The notes under the pieces are model-generated. The model was not told the DNA's origin. It ran no database searches and saw only the letters and a list, made by a program, of their open reading frames with translations. From positions 146,460 to 210,459 of the forward strand of contig NZ_JAGKTC010000004.1 in the NCBI RefSeq assembly GCF_017939625.1: a stretch of 64,000 bases of DNA, in the 5' to 3' direction. The position numbers and the translations under genes were made by a program. Below, piece after piece: positions 10,665 through 19,860 of this stretch (position 1 is its first letter; each line of letters opens with the position of its first letter). The stretch is from Pseudoxanthomonas helianthi. GTDB taxonomy: Bacteria > Pseudomonadota > Gammaproteobacteria > Xanthomonadales > Xanthomonadaceae.

Positions 10665-11854
10665 CGCGGATTGCGTCCCGATCCGGCCCAGGAGGATTTC
10701 GGCGCCGGCAGCAGGAAGTCGCGATAGTCGTGCGGATTGCCTTCGCGCCCCGCTTCGGCGGCCTTGGCGATGTTGTAGGCCTCGCGCGCGCTCACGTAAT
10801 GCAGCACGAAGCGCTTGCCGTCGTTGTAGGCCGATTCCAGGTAGGCATGCATGGCGTCGGTGCGCGGGCCGAGCAGCGTGTCCATGTCGGCTTCCTGGGT
10901 GCCGTGGGTGTGGATCTTCACGAATACCCATTCCGGCCGTCCCAGCACATGCACGCCGGTGCGCACCCAGGCGTCGACGCGTTGCGGCGTCGGCGGTTGT
11001 CCGCCGCGCACGTCGGCGTTCTCGATGCGCGGCACGATGCCGAAACGGCGGTCGCGCCAGTTCAGGCCCAACGGCCCCTGGATCAACAGCAGGTCGCCCT
11101 GGGTTTCGCCGCCGACGTACGCCGGCACGCCGGTATCGTGGGACTTCGGCCGGCCGGGATCGTCGGTGGCGTAGTAGATCGAATTGATGGTCCGGGTCTG
11201 CGTGTCGCTGGGCGCGGAAGGCAGGGTGAAGTCCGCATAGCAGCCCAGTTCGCGCAGCAGGGTGATCTCGTTGTCGATGCCGCACCAGCGGCCGTCCGGG
11301 CGCGAGTTGTCCAGGCACCAGTTGCCGTGGATGAAGCCGAAGCGCAACTCGCCGCTGGCCGGATCGCGCGGCAGCGCGCCATGCCGCTGGTGCAGCGTTT
11401 CGCAGAACCCGGACAGGGTGCGGCGGAAGTTCGCCTCGGTGTCGTTGTCGTGGTGCAGGTGCACCTCGATCTCGCCGTAACCGTCGGCGCACAGCTCGGC
11501 CAGCTTGTCGAGGTGCTCCGGCGCGTATTCCTCTTCCGGGTAGAAGAAGCTGTGCTGCGGCGGGCGGCCGTCCGCATCGCGATGGCGCTCGGCGAGCGCG
11601 CGGTAATCCCGGCACCAGCGATCGACGCGCGCGCGCTGGGTGTCGATGCCGGCGCCGTGCCAGCCCGGTTCGAAGTGGTCGACGAAGCAGAACATGACAT
11701 GCACCGGGCGATCGTCGACGCGCGGCGGAATGCGCCGCAGGTAGCTGCCGATCCATATCTGCATGTTGCGCGCGCGCAGCATCAGCCACAGCGCCAGAAC
11801 CGCGAAGGCGGCGCACGCCAGTACCGCGGCCAGCCAGTAGATCCCGTTATCCAA
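10661..11854 (-). CDS. Membrane-anchored protein with deacetylase-like features, unknown function
   Basis: A 397-residue protein with one N-terminal membrane segment (about residues 5-27, LAAVLACAAFAVLALWLML), so probably a type II inner-membrane protein facing the periplasm. The soluble part has several His/Asp clusters: CFVDHFEPGWHG, EIEVHLHHDNDT, FIHGNWCLDNS and VKIHTHGTQEADMDT. These resemble the metal ligands of NodB-like or other glycoside hydrolase/deacetylase TIM-barrel enzymes, but the TFDDGP signature is absent and I do not recognise the family. It is translationally coupled to the downstream glycosyltransferase and sits among EPS genes, so a polymer-modifying role is inferred. Confidence 0.7.
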   Translation of the reverse strand: MDNGIYWLAAVLACAAFAVLALWLMLRARNMQIWIGSYLRRIPPRVDDRPVHVMFCFVDHFEPGWHGAGIDTQRARVDRWCRDYRALAERHRDADGRPPQHSFFYPEEEYAPEHLDKLAELCADGYGEIEVHLHHDNDTEANFRRTLSGFCETLHQRHGALPRDPASGELRFGFIHGNWCLDNSRPDGRWCGIDNEITLLRELGCYADFTLPSAPSDTQTRTINSIYYATDDPGRPKSHDTGVPAYVGGETQGDLLLIQGPLGLNWRDRRFGIVPRIENADVRGGQPPTPQRVDAWVRTGVHVLGRPEWVFVKIHTHGTQEADMDTLLGPRTDAMHAYLESAYNDGKRFVLHYVSAREAYNIAKAAEAGREGNPHDYRDFLLPAPKSSWAGSGRNPR

Positions 11855-11938
11855 GCTCTTCTCCCCTCAACGGACCGATTCCGCCGCCGGCAGGCATCCA
11901 TCGCTCATCGGCCTTTCCCGCTTCGTGCGATGCGCGGA

Positions 11939-12580
11939 TCATGGGTGGACCGGCAGCGCGCACATCGAATAGCCCTGCGCCTTCCATTCCGGCAGCAGCG
12001 TCCGCAACAATTCCAGGGCAAGTCCGCCATCGTCGTGCATCAGCAGGATGTCGCCGCTGCGCACCGGGTTGCGCCGGATCGCCGGCAGCACATCGCCCAA
12101 CGGACGCCGGTTGTAGTCGAGGGTGTCGTAGGACCAGTAATCGATGCGCCGCCGCTCGCGTATGCAACGCAGCAGCATCGGCAGCGTCAGCACCCCGCGC
12201 GGCGGCCTGAACGCATGCCTTTCGAGCCCATCGACCGCCGACAGGGCGCGGTCGGTGCGCGAGATCTGCTCGAACTGCTCGGCCAGAGACAACTCGTCGA
12301 AGCGCGGATGCGAATACGAATGGTTGCCCAGGGCATGCCCTTCCGCGTGGATCCGCCGGGTCAGTTCGGGATGCCGTTCGATCTCCTGCCCGATCAGGAA
12401 GAACGTGGCCTTGGCCTGGTGCTCCCGCAACAGGTCCAGTAGCGGCGGCGTGTGTTTCGGGTTCGGGCCATCGTCGAAACTGAGGTACAAGCGTTTGCCG
12501 TCGACTGGGCCGGCGGTGTTGACCCATGCGTTCGGCAGCATGTGCAGCAACTTCAGCCGTCGCGGACGCGGATTGCTCAT
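11939..12580 (-). CDS. NodB-type polysaccharide deacetylase
   Basis: A 213-residue carbohydrate esterase family 4 protein that removes N-acetyl groups from polysaccharide. The five CE4 motifs are present: LSFDDGPNPKHT (motif 1, Asp-Asp), HSYSHPRF (motif 2, HxxxH zinc site), RPPRG (motif 3), YWSYDTLDY (motif 4) and ILLMHDDGG (motif 5). There is no clear signal peptide, only a short basic N-terminus, so localisation is open. It overlaps the upstream glycosyltransferase by four bases and belongs to the minus-strand block that begins near 17,907. Confidence 0.88.
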   Translation of the reverse strand: MSNPRPRRLKLLHMLPNAWVNTAGPVDGKRLYLSFDDGPNPKHTPPLLDLLREHQAKATFFLIGQEIERHPELTRRIHAEGHALGNHSYSHPRFDELSLAEQFEQISRTDRALSAVDGLERHAFRPPRGVLTLPMLLRCIRERRRIDYWSYDTLDYNRRPLGDVLPAIRRNPVRSGDILLMHDDGGLALELLRTLLPEWKAQGYSMCALPVHP

Positions 12581-13713
12581 GCGGCCTCCATCGTCGCTGC
12601 GCCGGCGGCGTGTTTGCCCGCATACAGGCGCTGGTAACGCGAAGCCATGGTCCGGAACGAGCCCTCCGCGACGATCCATTCGCGTCCTGCCTTGCCCATC
12701 CGTTCGGCCAGTTCGCGGTCCTGCAACACCTCGGCCAACGCGGATGCAAGCGCCCCGGTATCGGCAGATGGCACCAGGCGGCCGTTGCGTCCGTCGTGGA
12801 CGATCTCCCGGTTGCCGCCGACGTCGGTGGCGACGATCGGCAAACCCGTGGCGCAGGCTTCCAGCAACGCGACGGAGTACCCCTCGCTGAGCGATGGCAG
12901 TGCGAACGCCTCCATGCCCGCCAGCAGGCGCGGCACGTCGTCGCGGTCTCCGAGGAAACGCACCGCGTCTTGCAGGCCGAGCCGGCCGGCTTCGTCCTGC
13001 AGCGCAGCGCGCATCTGGCCGTCGCCAACGACCGCCAGCACCGCCTGCGGCACCTGCGCGCGCAGCACGTGCAGCGCATGCAGCAGCCGCGGCTGGTCCT
13101 TCACCGGATGCAGTCGCCCGACCGTGCCGATGATGCGACTGTCGTGCGGCCAACCGAGTTCGGCCGCGAGGGCGGCGCGCGCCTGCGCGGTGGCCATGGC
13201 GAACCGTTCCAGGCGGATGCCGTTGGGAATGGCCAGCAGTTCGCCGCGCGGGCGCACGCCCTGTGCGGCGAAACGCTCGCGCGCGGCTTCGCATACGCCG
13301 ACCACGTGGTCGGTCAGCGGCATGCTGCGCCGATACAGCCATTCCTTGCGGCTGCCGGCGTTCGCCATGCCCATGCCGTGGCGCGTGTTGACCACGCAGC
13401 CCAGCGGCAGCCCCCAGCCGGCGGCGACCGCGTGGTAGTGCGCGGCGGCGTTGTGGGTATGCAGGACCGCACCGGGACTGCGCCGCAACGACGCCCGCAT
13501 GCGCCGCATTCCAGCGACGTCCAGCCCGGCGCCCTTGCGGCAGGCTTCGACTTGGACGCCCTGCGCAACCAGTTCCGAGGCCAGCTGGCCTGGTTCGTAC
13601 AGGCACAGCACCCGGCACCGGTGACCCGCTTCGCGTTGCGCGGCGACCAGGTCGAGCACGGTCCGTTCCAGGCCGCCGCGCGCCAGGTTTTCCACGCAAT
13701 GGACGATTTCCAT
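12577..13713 (-). CDS. Family 4 glycosyltransferase
   Basis: A 378-residue GT-B glycosyltransferase. The N-terminal acceptor domain begins MEIVHCVENLARGGLERTV, a GG-x-E style loop found in sugar transferases of XrtA/EpsH loci. The C-terminal donor domain has IIGTVGRLHPVKDQ, FLGDRDDVPRLLAGM and the EX7E element in LPSLSEGYSVALLEACATGLP. The ATG at 13711-13713 starts just after the stop of the upstream PaaK-like gene (two-base gap), and the 3' end overlaps the deacetylase gene. A GTG two codons upstream is possible. Confidence 0.88.
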   Translation of the reverse strand: MEIVHCVENLARGGLERTVLDLVAAQREAGHRCRVLCLYEPGQLASELVAQGVQVEACRKGAGLDVAGMRRMRASLRRSPGAVLHTHNAAAHYHAVAAGWGLPLGCVVNTRHGMGMANAGSRKEWLYRRSMPLTDHVVGVCEAARERFAAQGVRPRGELLAIPNGIRLERFAMATAQARAALAAELGWPHDSRIIGTVGRLHPVKDQPRLLHALHVLRAQVPQAVLAVVGDGQMRAALQDEAGRLGLQDAVRFLGDRDDVPRLLAGMEAFALPSLSEGYSVALLEACATGLPIVATDVGGNREIVHDGRNGRLVPSADTGALASALAEVLQDRELAERMGKAGREWIVAEGSFRTMASRYQRLYAGKHAAGAATMEAA

Positions 13714-13715
13714 GG

Positions 13716-15062
13716 TCACGGCAGCTCCGAGATGGTCACGCGCTGCTTGCCGGTCGCGGTCAGCGGCAGGTCGTCGGCGTAATGGAAGTTCAACGCGACT
13801 TCCCCGCCTACTACCTTGGCCAGTTCGCCCCGCACCAGTTCGACCACGGATTCGTCGAAATCGTGGTCGCGCACCAGGGTGATGTCGAACGCATCCAGGC
13901 GCTTCTGCACGACCTGGTAGCGACGGATGCCGGTGGCGCGGAGGAAGGCGTAAACCACGTATTCGCCAGGCACGTAGCGCCCGTCCGGCGTGCGCAACGC
14001 GTCCAGCCGGCGTCCGTCCACGCTGGCCAGCAGCGGCAACGCCCGCCCGCAGCCGCAACGCGCGGCGGTACCGGGGGTGGCCAGATCGCCGTTGGCATAG
14101 CGCAGCAATGGCATGCCGTAGTTGTGCAGGTCGGTGACGACGACATCGCGCGGTCCGTGGCCGTCGCTGCCGACCGCGCCACCCAGCTCCATCCGCAGGT
14201 GGTCGGCGTTGACGTGCAGGCCCTGCCGGTGCTCGCATTCAGCAGCGATCAGCATGAACTCGCGGCAGCCGTAGGTGTTGTATGCGGGGCAGCCGAACGC
14301 GCGCTCGATCAGCTCGCGCTGGCTTTCGTGCAAGGTTTCCGCCGCAGCCAGCACGCGCTGCGGACGCCATGGCTTGCGCCCGTTGGCCAACAGCCATTCG
14401 GACAACTTCACCGCCGGCGCGACGTAGGACACGATGGTTTCGGGACGGAAACGGTCCAGCGCATCCGCGTACTCGGCCATGCGCGCTTCGCTCATCTCGA
14501 AGGCGTTGAGCATGTGCCGGTTGAACGCTGCGTGGTACAGCCGGTCCTTGCGCTTCTGCTTGCCCGGCGACAGGCCCCACAGGTAGAGCGTGCGTTGGCC
14601 CAGGCGCGCGCCGGACCAACCGTAGCCGCGCCACATGATCGCCAGGCGGCGCTCGTAGCTCTCGCGGGTATAGCCGAAGCGCAGCGGCTCGCCGGTCGAG
14701 CCGCCGGTGGTCTTGTACAGCAGGCCTTCGCGACGATTGTCCGCGATCAATTGTTCGAAGTTGGCGCGGATGGTCGGCTTGTCCAGCACCGGCAGGCGCG
14801 CGTAGTCGGCGAAGCTGCGGATGTCGCCGGGGCCGGCGAGGCCGAGTTCCTGCCATTGCCGCCGGTAGAAAGGCACGTTTTCCCAGCAATGACGCAGCAG
14901 ATCCTGCAGTCTCCGCCACTGCAGCGCCTCGAGGCCTTCCGCGTCCAGCCACTGGCTGCGCTCGTATTCGCGCAGGTAACCCAGGGTATCGCGCCGGCGC
15001 AATCCGGATTCGTACAGCGGGAACAACGCCCCGCGGAACAGCGACTCGTACAATCCGCTCAT
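13716..15062 (-). CDS. PaaK-like adenylate-forming enzyme of the EPS locus
   Basis: A 448-residue member of the phenylacetate-CoA ligase (PaaK)/CapK branch of the ANL superfamily. It has the phosphate-binding loop KTTGGSTGEPLRFGYT, NTYGCREFMLIAAEC in the adenylate-binding position, RYANGDLAT, and a C-terminal TGKQRV lysine motif. A cysteine pair, CGCG, is seen near residue 340. CapK-like proteins are common in capsule and EPS clusters, where they are thought to activate a carboxylate for attachment to the polymer, but biochemical proof is scarce. Four-base overlap with the flippase gene upstream and a two-base gap downstream show co-translation with the neighbouring assembly genes. Confidence 0.85.
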   Translation of the reverse strand: MSGLYESLFRGALFPLYESGLRRRDTLGYLREYERSQWLDAEGLEALQWRRLQDLLRHCWENVPFYRRQWQELGLAGPGDIRSFADYARLPVLDKPTIRANFEQLIADNRREGLLYKTTGGSTGEPLRFGYTRESYERRLAIMWRGYGWSGARLGQRTLYLWGLSPGKQKRKDRLYHAAFNRHMLNAFEMSEARMAEYADALDRFRPETIVSYVAPAVKLSEWLLANGRKPWRPQRVLAAAETLHESQRELIERAFGCPAYNTYGCREFMLIAAECEHRQGLHVNADHLRMELGGAVGSDGHGPRDVVVTDLHNYGMPLLRYANGDLATPGTAARCGCGRALPLLASVDGRRLDALRTPDGRYVPGEYVVYAFLRATGIRRYQVVQKRLDAFDITLVRDHDFDESVVELVRGELAKVVGGEVALNFHYADDLPLTATGKQRVTISELP

Positions 15063-16615
15063 GGCGAACCTCCTGCAGGCGCGCGCTGGAACGCCCATTC
15101 CAGCAGGCGCGCGCCCGCGCGCGGCCGGCCGGCGGCGAAACGTTGATGCAGGTGCTGCAGGTGCTCGATGTCGCCGCGGCTCCAGCAGCCCAGCAGCAAG
15201 GTCGACAGCGCATAGACCAGGGCCAGCACCACGCCGCCGCCCAGCACCGACACCCAGGGCAACACGTGGTCGCGCAACGGGAACGCGACCAGCGCCGCGA
15301 TCGTCGCCGCCAGCGCCACTCGACCCAACCGTCCCCAATCGAGCGAAGCGCCGCTGGCCCGGCACGCCAGGACGATGCAGCACACGGGACTGGCCACGCC
15401 CAGGAAGGTGTAGGCCGCCACCGCTCCGTTCAAACCGAAATGCGGAATCAGGGCCGCATTGAGCACCAGCTTCATCAGCGCGAAGAACGAAACCACGATC
15501 AGCACGCTGCGCTGGCGGTCGGCGCTGATCAGCAGGCTGGAAGCGCCGCTGCCCATCATGCTGGAACACGCCCCGATCAGGCAGAAGGCGAAGACCGCCC
15601 CTGCCGGGATGTATTCCTTGCCGTACATCAACAGGATGGTGTCGCCGCCGAACACCACGCCGAAAGCGATCAGCGGCAGCCCCAGCAACGCCAGGTAGGC
15701 GGTGGTGCCGACGAACCGGCGCGCGGCGATCTCGCGGCCCTGGCTCAGTGCACTGGCCATCATCGGCAGCAGCAATGCGCTGAACACGCCGGGCACCAGC
15801 GCGGTCGCGCCGACCGCGAGCTGGTAGGCCACCTTGAACTGTCCGGCCGCATGGCTGTCGGCATGCATGTTGAGGAACATCACCTCGACCTCGCTGGCCG
15901 AGAAGAATCCCACCGACACGCTCAGCGCCGACCAGGCCACGTGCCTGCGCACGCGTGCCAGCAATTCCGGCGGCAGGGTCACGCCGGGCTTCCATTCCGG
16001 CAGCAGCGGCGCGATCTGGCGACGCGAGATCCACAGGAACACGCAACCCGACAACAGGAACACCCCCAGCAGCCAACCGACCGACGCGTCCATCCACCAG
16101 GCCATGGCCACCAGGGCCAGGTTGATCGGCGTGGCCACCAGCGCCACCGTCGCGGTCGCCTTGAAGTTCTCGAAACCCTTGGCGACGCCGATGTTGAACA
16201 TGTACGACGAACGCAGGGCCACGGCCACCACCAGGAAGCCCAGCAACAGCCAGTGGTTCCAACCCGGCGCGAACTTGTTGCCGAACGACATGAACACCAC
16301 GCCGCCGACCAGCAGCAGGCCCAGCAGGAACAGGTTCTGCACCCTGCGCAGGTGGCTCAGCATCGGCGGGATCAGTTCGGGATTGCCGCCGCCGCGAAGC
16401 TCGGCGACGAACTTGATCGCGGCGCTGGCGCTGCCGGCATTGGAGATCGCCACGCCCACCGCGACCATCCAGATGACCATGCTGTAGGCGCCGAAATCCT
16501 CCGGCCCCAGGTAGCGGGCGATGATGATCGACGTGAGCATGCCCAGGGCGTACTCGGTGTACATGCCCACCGAGGAAAACAGGGCATTGCTCAGGGTGCG
16601 CGCGCGGTTGTTCAT
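15059..16615 (-). CDS. Wzx-type polysaccharide flippase
   Basis: A 518-residue integral membrane protein of the MOP/polysaccharide-transporter superfamily that flips undecaprenyl-linked repeat units to the periplasm. About 12-14 hydrophobic segments are visible, among them VVFMSFGNKF, WWMDASVGWLLGVFLLSGCV and VVSFFALMKLVLNAALI. The N-terminus has the typical ...YLGPEDFGAYSM block of Wzx proteins. It overlaps the polymerase gene upstream by four bases and the PaaK-like gene downstream by four bases. Confidence 0.9.
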   Translation of the reverse strand: MNNRARTLSNALFSSVGMYTEYALGMLTSIIIARYLGPEDFGAYSMVIWMVAVGVAISNAGSASAAIKFVAELRGGGNPELIPPMLSHLRRVQNLFLLGLLLVGGVVFMSFGNKFAPGWNHWLLLGFLVVAVALRSSYMFNIGVAKGFENFKATATVALVATPINLALVAMAWWMDASVGWLLGVFLLSGCVFLWISRRQIAPLLPEWKPGVTLPPELLARVRRHVAWSALSVSVGFFSASEVEVMFLNMHADSHAAGQFKVAYQLAVGATALVPGVFSALLLPMMASALSQGREIAARRFVGTTAYLALLGLPLIAFGVVFGGDTILLMYGKEYIPAGAVFAFCLIGACSSMMGSGASSLLISADRQRSVLIVVSFFALMKLVLNAALIPHFGLNGAVAAYTFLGVASPVCCIVLACRASGASLDWGRLGRVALAATIAALVAFPLRDHVLPWVSVLGGGVVLALVYALSTLLLGCWSRGDIEHLQHLHQRFAAGRPRAGARLLEWAFQRAPAGGSP

Positions 16616-17907
16616 GCCATTGCCAGGAGTACTTTGACCACGATGTACAGCCCGACGGCGCCGACCGCGCCGTAGATGGGCCAGCGCAACAGATCCTGGT
16701 CCAGGCTGAAGGCCGGAAGGCTCGGGTATTGCCTGCGCAAGCGGGTGTAGTTGCCCACGACCAGGGCCACCAGCAGGTACAGGATGACGACGTAGCTGCG
16801 GCTGAGGAAGAACGCCGCGGTGAAGAATCCGCACAGCGACAGCAGCAGGCAGAAGGTCAGCGCGCGATCGCTGCGCCAGTGCGCCAGCGCGATGTCGTCG
16901 GGCACCTCGGGCGGCACGTCCTCGATGATGTCGTCGCCGCGGCGCAGCGGCGCGAGGGTCATCCGGAAGCTGTAGCCGACGATGGCCAGCCACACGGTGA
17001 AACCGATGATGCCCAGCTCCGCCAGCACCAGCACGAAGGAATTGTGCGCGGTCAGCGGGTTGTAGTCGGTGTAGTTGCCGGCGCCCACGCCGAAAATCGG
17101 ATTCTGCCGGAACATCTGCACGCCCTCGTACCACGACTCCACGCGCCCCATCGCGGACTCCTCGGACACGTCCATTTCCTGCAGGCGGGAGGGCAGCATC
17201 ATCAGGCCGGTCAACGCGACCGAGCCGAGGATGCCCGCGGTCAGCAGGCCGCGCTTGCGCCAGACGTAGACCGCCAGCAACGCCAGCGCGGCCAGCAGGG
17301 TGCCGCGCGAATTGGTCAGGTAGCAGCCCCACAGCAGCAATCCGGCCACGGCCAGCCAGAACAGGCGGCGCAGGCCCATCAGCCCGCCCCGCGCGCTCAG
17401 GTAGAACGCCATCGGCAGGCACATCACGAACAGCAGGCCCAGGTCGTTGGGATCATTGAAGATGCCCACGTACTGGATGCGCGTGCCCTGGGAAAGCTCG
17501 ACGCCCGTCCAGCCGATGCCGGTCGAGGCCTGCTCCACGCCATGCAGCGCCAGCACCGCCGCGCACACCGTCAGCACCGCCATCGTGGTTTCCAGGCGCG
17601 CCCGGGTATCGACCGCGTTGGCCAGCAGCACGTAGGCCAGCACGGTCGGCGCGAACGCCGAGAACACGAACAGCGAACCGCCGACCCAGCCGTTGACCAC
17701 CTGGGAGAACATCGCCACCACCAGGAACCCGGCGATCAGCAGGTACTGCGGCGCCGCGAACGACTTGCGCGAGGAGAAGAGCCACATCCCGGCGGCCGCG
17801 AGCAGCACCAGCGATTGCAGCGGCGGGCCCGGCGATTCGGCCACCGCAGGGTAGTCCTGCGGCCGGATGATCACCAGCGCCAGATAAATCAGCATGAGGG
17901 GGAACAT
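16612..17907 (-). CDS. O-antigen-ligase/Wzy-type polymerase
   Basis: A 431-residue polytopic membrane protein (about 11 hydrophobic segments) resembling the putative O-glycosylation ligase of exosortase A loci and Wzy polymerases. It opens MFPLMLIYLALVIIRPQDYP. The family's large periplasmic loop is marked by RVESWYEGVQMFRQNPIFGVGAGNYTDYNPLTAHNSFVLVLAELG, cited here only as positions about 225-270, containing the conserved G-x-G-x-x-N and H-N-S residues. It probably polymerises repeat units on the periplasmic side. It heads the tightly overlapping polymerase-flippase-ligase-glycosyltransferase-deacetylase gene series. Confidence 0.86.
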   Translation of the reverse strand: MFPLMLIYLALVIIRPQDYPAVAESPGPPLQSLVLLAAAGMWLFSSRKSFAAPQYLLIAGFLVVAMFSQVVNGWVGGSLFVFSAFAPTVLAYVLLANAVDTRARLETTMAVLTVCAAVLALHGVEQASTGIGWTGVELSQGTRIQYVGIFNDPNDLGLLFVMCLPMAFYLSARGGLMGLRRLFWLAVAGLLLWGCYLTNSRGTLLAALALLAVYVWRKRGLLTAGILGSVALTGLMMLPSRLQEMDVSEESAMGRVESWYEGVQMFRQNPIFGVGAGNYTDYNPLTAHNSFVLVLAELGIIGFTVWLAIVGYSFRMTLAPLRRGDDIIEDVPPEVPDDIALAHWRSDRALTFCLLLSLCGFFTAAFFLSRSYVVILYLLVALVVGNYTRLRRQYPSLPAFSLDQDLLRWPIYGAVGAVGLYIVVKVLLAMA

Positions 17908-17929
17908 CGGTCGTGCTTGCTCCGTGGGT

Positions 17930-19015
17930 CTAGCCGTTGCGCAGCCGGGGCGAATAGGCGAACACTTCCGGCGCGGTCAGCATCGCCTCGAACCAGGCCT
18001 GGTCCATCTGCCTTTCGACCGACAGGCGAGGCAACGCGAAACGCGAGGATTCGCCGACCGCCGCCACGCCGCCGATGTAACTGCAGGCCATGCGGTAACC
18101 CGCCTCCCGCACGGCCGCGATGGTGTCGCCGTCGTAGGCGTCGGGACCGCCGACCGGATACGAGAGCGCCGACACGGTGCCGCCCAGCTCGCGCTCCAGC
18201 GTGCGCTTGGATCCGGCGACTTCGGCGACCATGCGCTCGCGCGGCAACTTCGACAGCATGTTGTGGTCGATGCCGTGCGAACCGATCTCCATGCCGTGGG
18301 CGTGCATCTCGCGCAGCTGGTCCCAGCTCATCGGCCGGCAATCCGCGGGGGCCTCGGCCCGGCGCATGCCCCAGCGTTCCTCCAGCCCGACGATCAACGC
18401 GTTCTGCGCTTCGGCGTCCAGCGACTTCAGCCGGTCCAGCAGCGCCGCCGCCTGCGCGCGGCGCGCATCCAGCGTCGGCGCCAGCGCCCAGTCGATGTCC
18501 AGTTCGGGCAACTGCAGGCGCCCGGCCGTGCTGCGGCAGACCATGTGCACCAGCCAGTCGAATGCGAACGGCCGCCCGCTGTCGATGTGCCCGGTCGACA
18601 CGAAGAACATCGCCGACAGGCCGAATTCGCGCAGGATCGGGAAGGCCAGCCGGTAGTTGTCGTCGTAGCCGTCGTCGAAGGTCACCAGGACCGCGTTCCT
18701 GGGCAGGCTGCGCCCGTGCTCGATCCGCTCCACCACCTCGTCGAAGCGCATCGGCGAAAAATGCCGGCGCAGGTAGGCCATCTGCCCGCGGAAGGCTTCC
18801 ACGGACGCGCTGATCAGTTCGACATCGAAATCGAAGCCCGGCGGATCGACCGATTCCAGCACGCGGTGGTAGGCCAGCACGCGCAGGTCGTGGCGGGTCA
18901 GCCCGCGCAAGCCGCGCAACAGCGGCAACATGCCGGCGCGATGGCACCAGCGTGCGAGCAGCGGCCGTCGTCCGACCGGCATGCCCGTCTGCGTGGAAAT
19001 CCCCCCGTCCGTCAT
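17930..19015 (-). CDS. Polysaccharide deacetylase, XrtA-locus type
   Basis: A 361-residue CE4-fold protein. It has LAYHRVLE near residue 47, the catalytic VLVTFDDGYDDNYRLAFPIL, a zinc-site HxxxH in GSHGIDHNML, and LSYPVGGPDAYD. A roughly 90-residue insert between motif 1 and motif 2 (FDWLVHMVCRSTAG to EAPADCRPMSWDQL) is typical of deacetylases found with exosortase/EPS systems. No signal peptide is evident. The start at 19015 is the first ATG giving a reasonable N-terminus. It is divergent from the J-domain gene at 19176, and 22 bp upstream of the polymerase gene, so it likely leads this transcript. Confidence 0.85.
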   Translation of the reverse strand: MTDGGISTQTGMPVGRRPLLARWCHRAGMLPLLRGLRGLTRHDLRVLAYHRVLESVDPPGFDFDVELISASVEAFRGQMAYLRRHFSPMRFDEVVERIEHGRSLPRNAVLVTFDDGYDDNYRLAFPILREFGLSAMFFVSTGHIDSGRPFAFDWLVHMVCRSTAGRLQLPELDIDWALAPTLDARRAQAAALLDRLKSLDAEAQNALIVGLEERWGMRRAEAPADCRPMSWDQLREMHAHGMEIGSHGIDHNMLSKLPRERMVAEVAGSKRTLERELGGTVSALSYPVGGPDAYDGDTIAAVREAGYRMACSYIGGVAAVGESSRFALPRLSVERQMDQAWFEAMLTAPEVFAYSPRLRNG

Positions 19016-19175
19016 CGTTCCGGTCAATTCCTTCCGTTGCATTGCATTACGCGAAACGCGGCGTATTCCGGTCATGCGACCGCACGCATGGCCTGCGCGG
19101 GACCCGCTTCGCGTTTGCACGAAGAGGTGCGAAGGACTTCTCGGGTTCGCGCCGGAGGCCACAGGGGAAGCATGC

Positions 19176-19832
19176 ATGGCGGATGAAACCGTCTTCGACG
19201 CGTTGTACGAGGAATTGGGCCTGCGCGCCGAATGCGCGCTGGACGATTTCAAGCGCGCCTACCGCAGGCGCGCTTCGCAGCTGCATCCGGACCACTCCGG
19301 CGCTGCCGCCGACATGTCGCGCCTGCAGCGCCTGAACGGCCTGTACGACGCCGCGCTGGACTTCCACCGCACCTACGGGCGCCTGCCCGGCGGCCGCCCG
19401 GCGCCGCAAATCCACCGCATCACCGCGATCGAATCGTCCGACCCGCCACCGGCATCGTCAGGGCGTGACGATCGCCCCGTCCGTCGCAAATGGTACTTGC
19501 TGGTCGGGGCCGCGCTGGCCCTGCTGCTTTACTGGCTGGGACTGCAGCGCGGCAACGCGCCCTCGCTCGACCCGGCGGGTCCAGGCGACGAAGTCGCGCC
19601 GGGCCTGTTCCAGCCGCACACGTTGCAACTGGGATTGGGCATGGACCAGAAACTCGCCCGCGACATCCTCGGCGAACCCGACAACGAAAGCGCGACGCGC
19701 TGGGATTACGGGCCGTCGTGGGTCGAACTGCAATGCGGCAAGGTCATCGGCTGGTACAGCTCGCCGCAGCGTCCGCTGCGCGTCGACCAAGATAGCGCCC
19801 ACGCCGCACCGACGCCGGCGCCGGGCTGCTGA
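19176..19832 (+). CDS. Membrane-anchored J-domain protein with BamE-like tail
   Basis: A 218-residue protein. Residues 1-70 form a J-domain with the invariant HPD at 37-39 (SQLHPDHSG) and the flanking basic helix RAYRRRAS. Residues about 105-123 (WYLLVGAALALLLYWLG) are a single membrane segment. The C-terminal part (about 153-196: GLGMDQKLARDILGEPDN, WDYGPSWVELQCGKVIGWY) follows the pattern of SmpA/OmlA/BamE-type modules (G-M-x-x-x-x-x-x-ILGEP, W-x-Y, GKV). The J-domain would recruit a cytosolic DnaK to the membrane. The ATG at 19176 follows GGGGAAG and is 160 bp from a divergent deacetylase. Function is unknown. Confidence 0.8.
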   Translation: MADETVFDALYEELGLRAECALDDFKRAYRRRASQLHPDHSGAAADMSRLQRLNGLYDAALDFHRTYGRLPGGRPAPQIHRITAIESSDPPPASSGRDDRPVRRKWYLLVGAALALLLYWLGLQRGNAPSLDPAGPGDEVAPGLFQPHTLQLGLGMDQKLARDILGEPDNESATRWDYGPSWVELQCGKVIGWYSSPQRPLRVDQDSAHAAPTPAPGC

Positions 19833-19860
19833 CGTGGACGCGCTCACGAGGAAACCCGGA

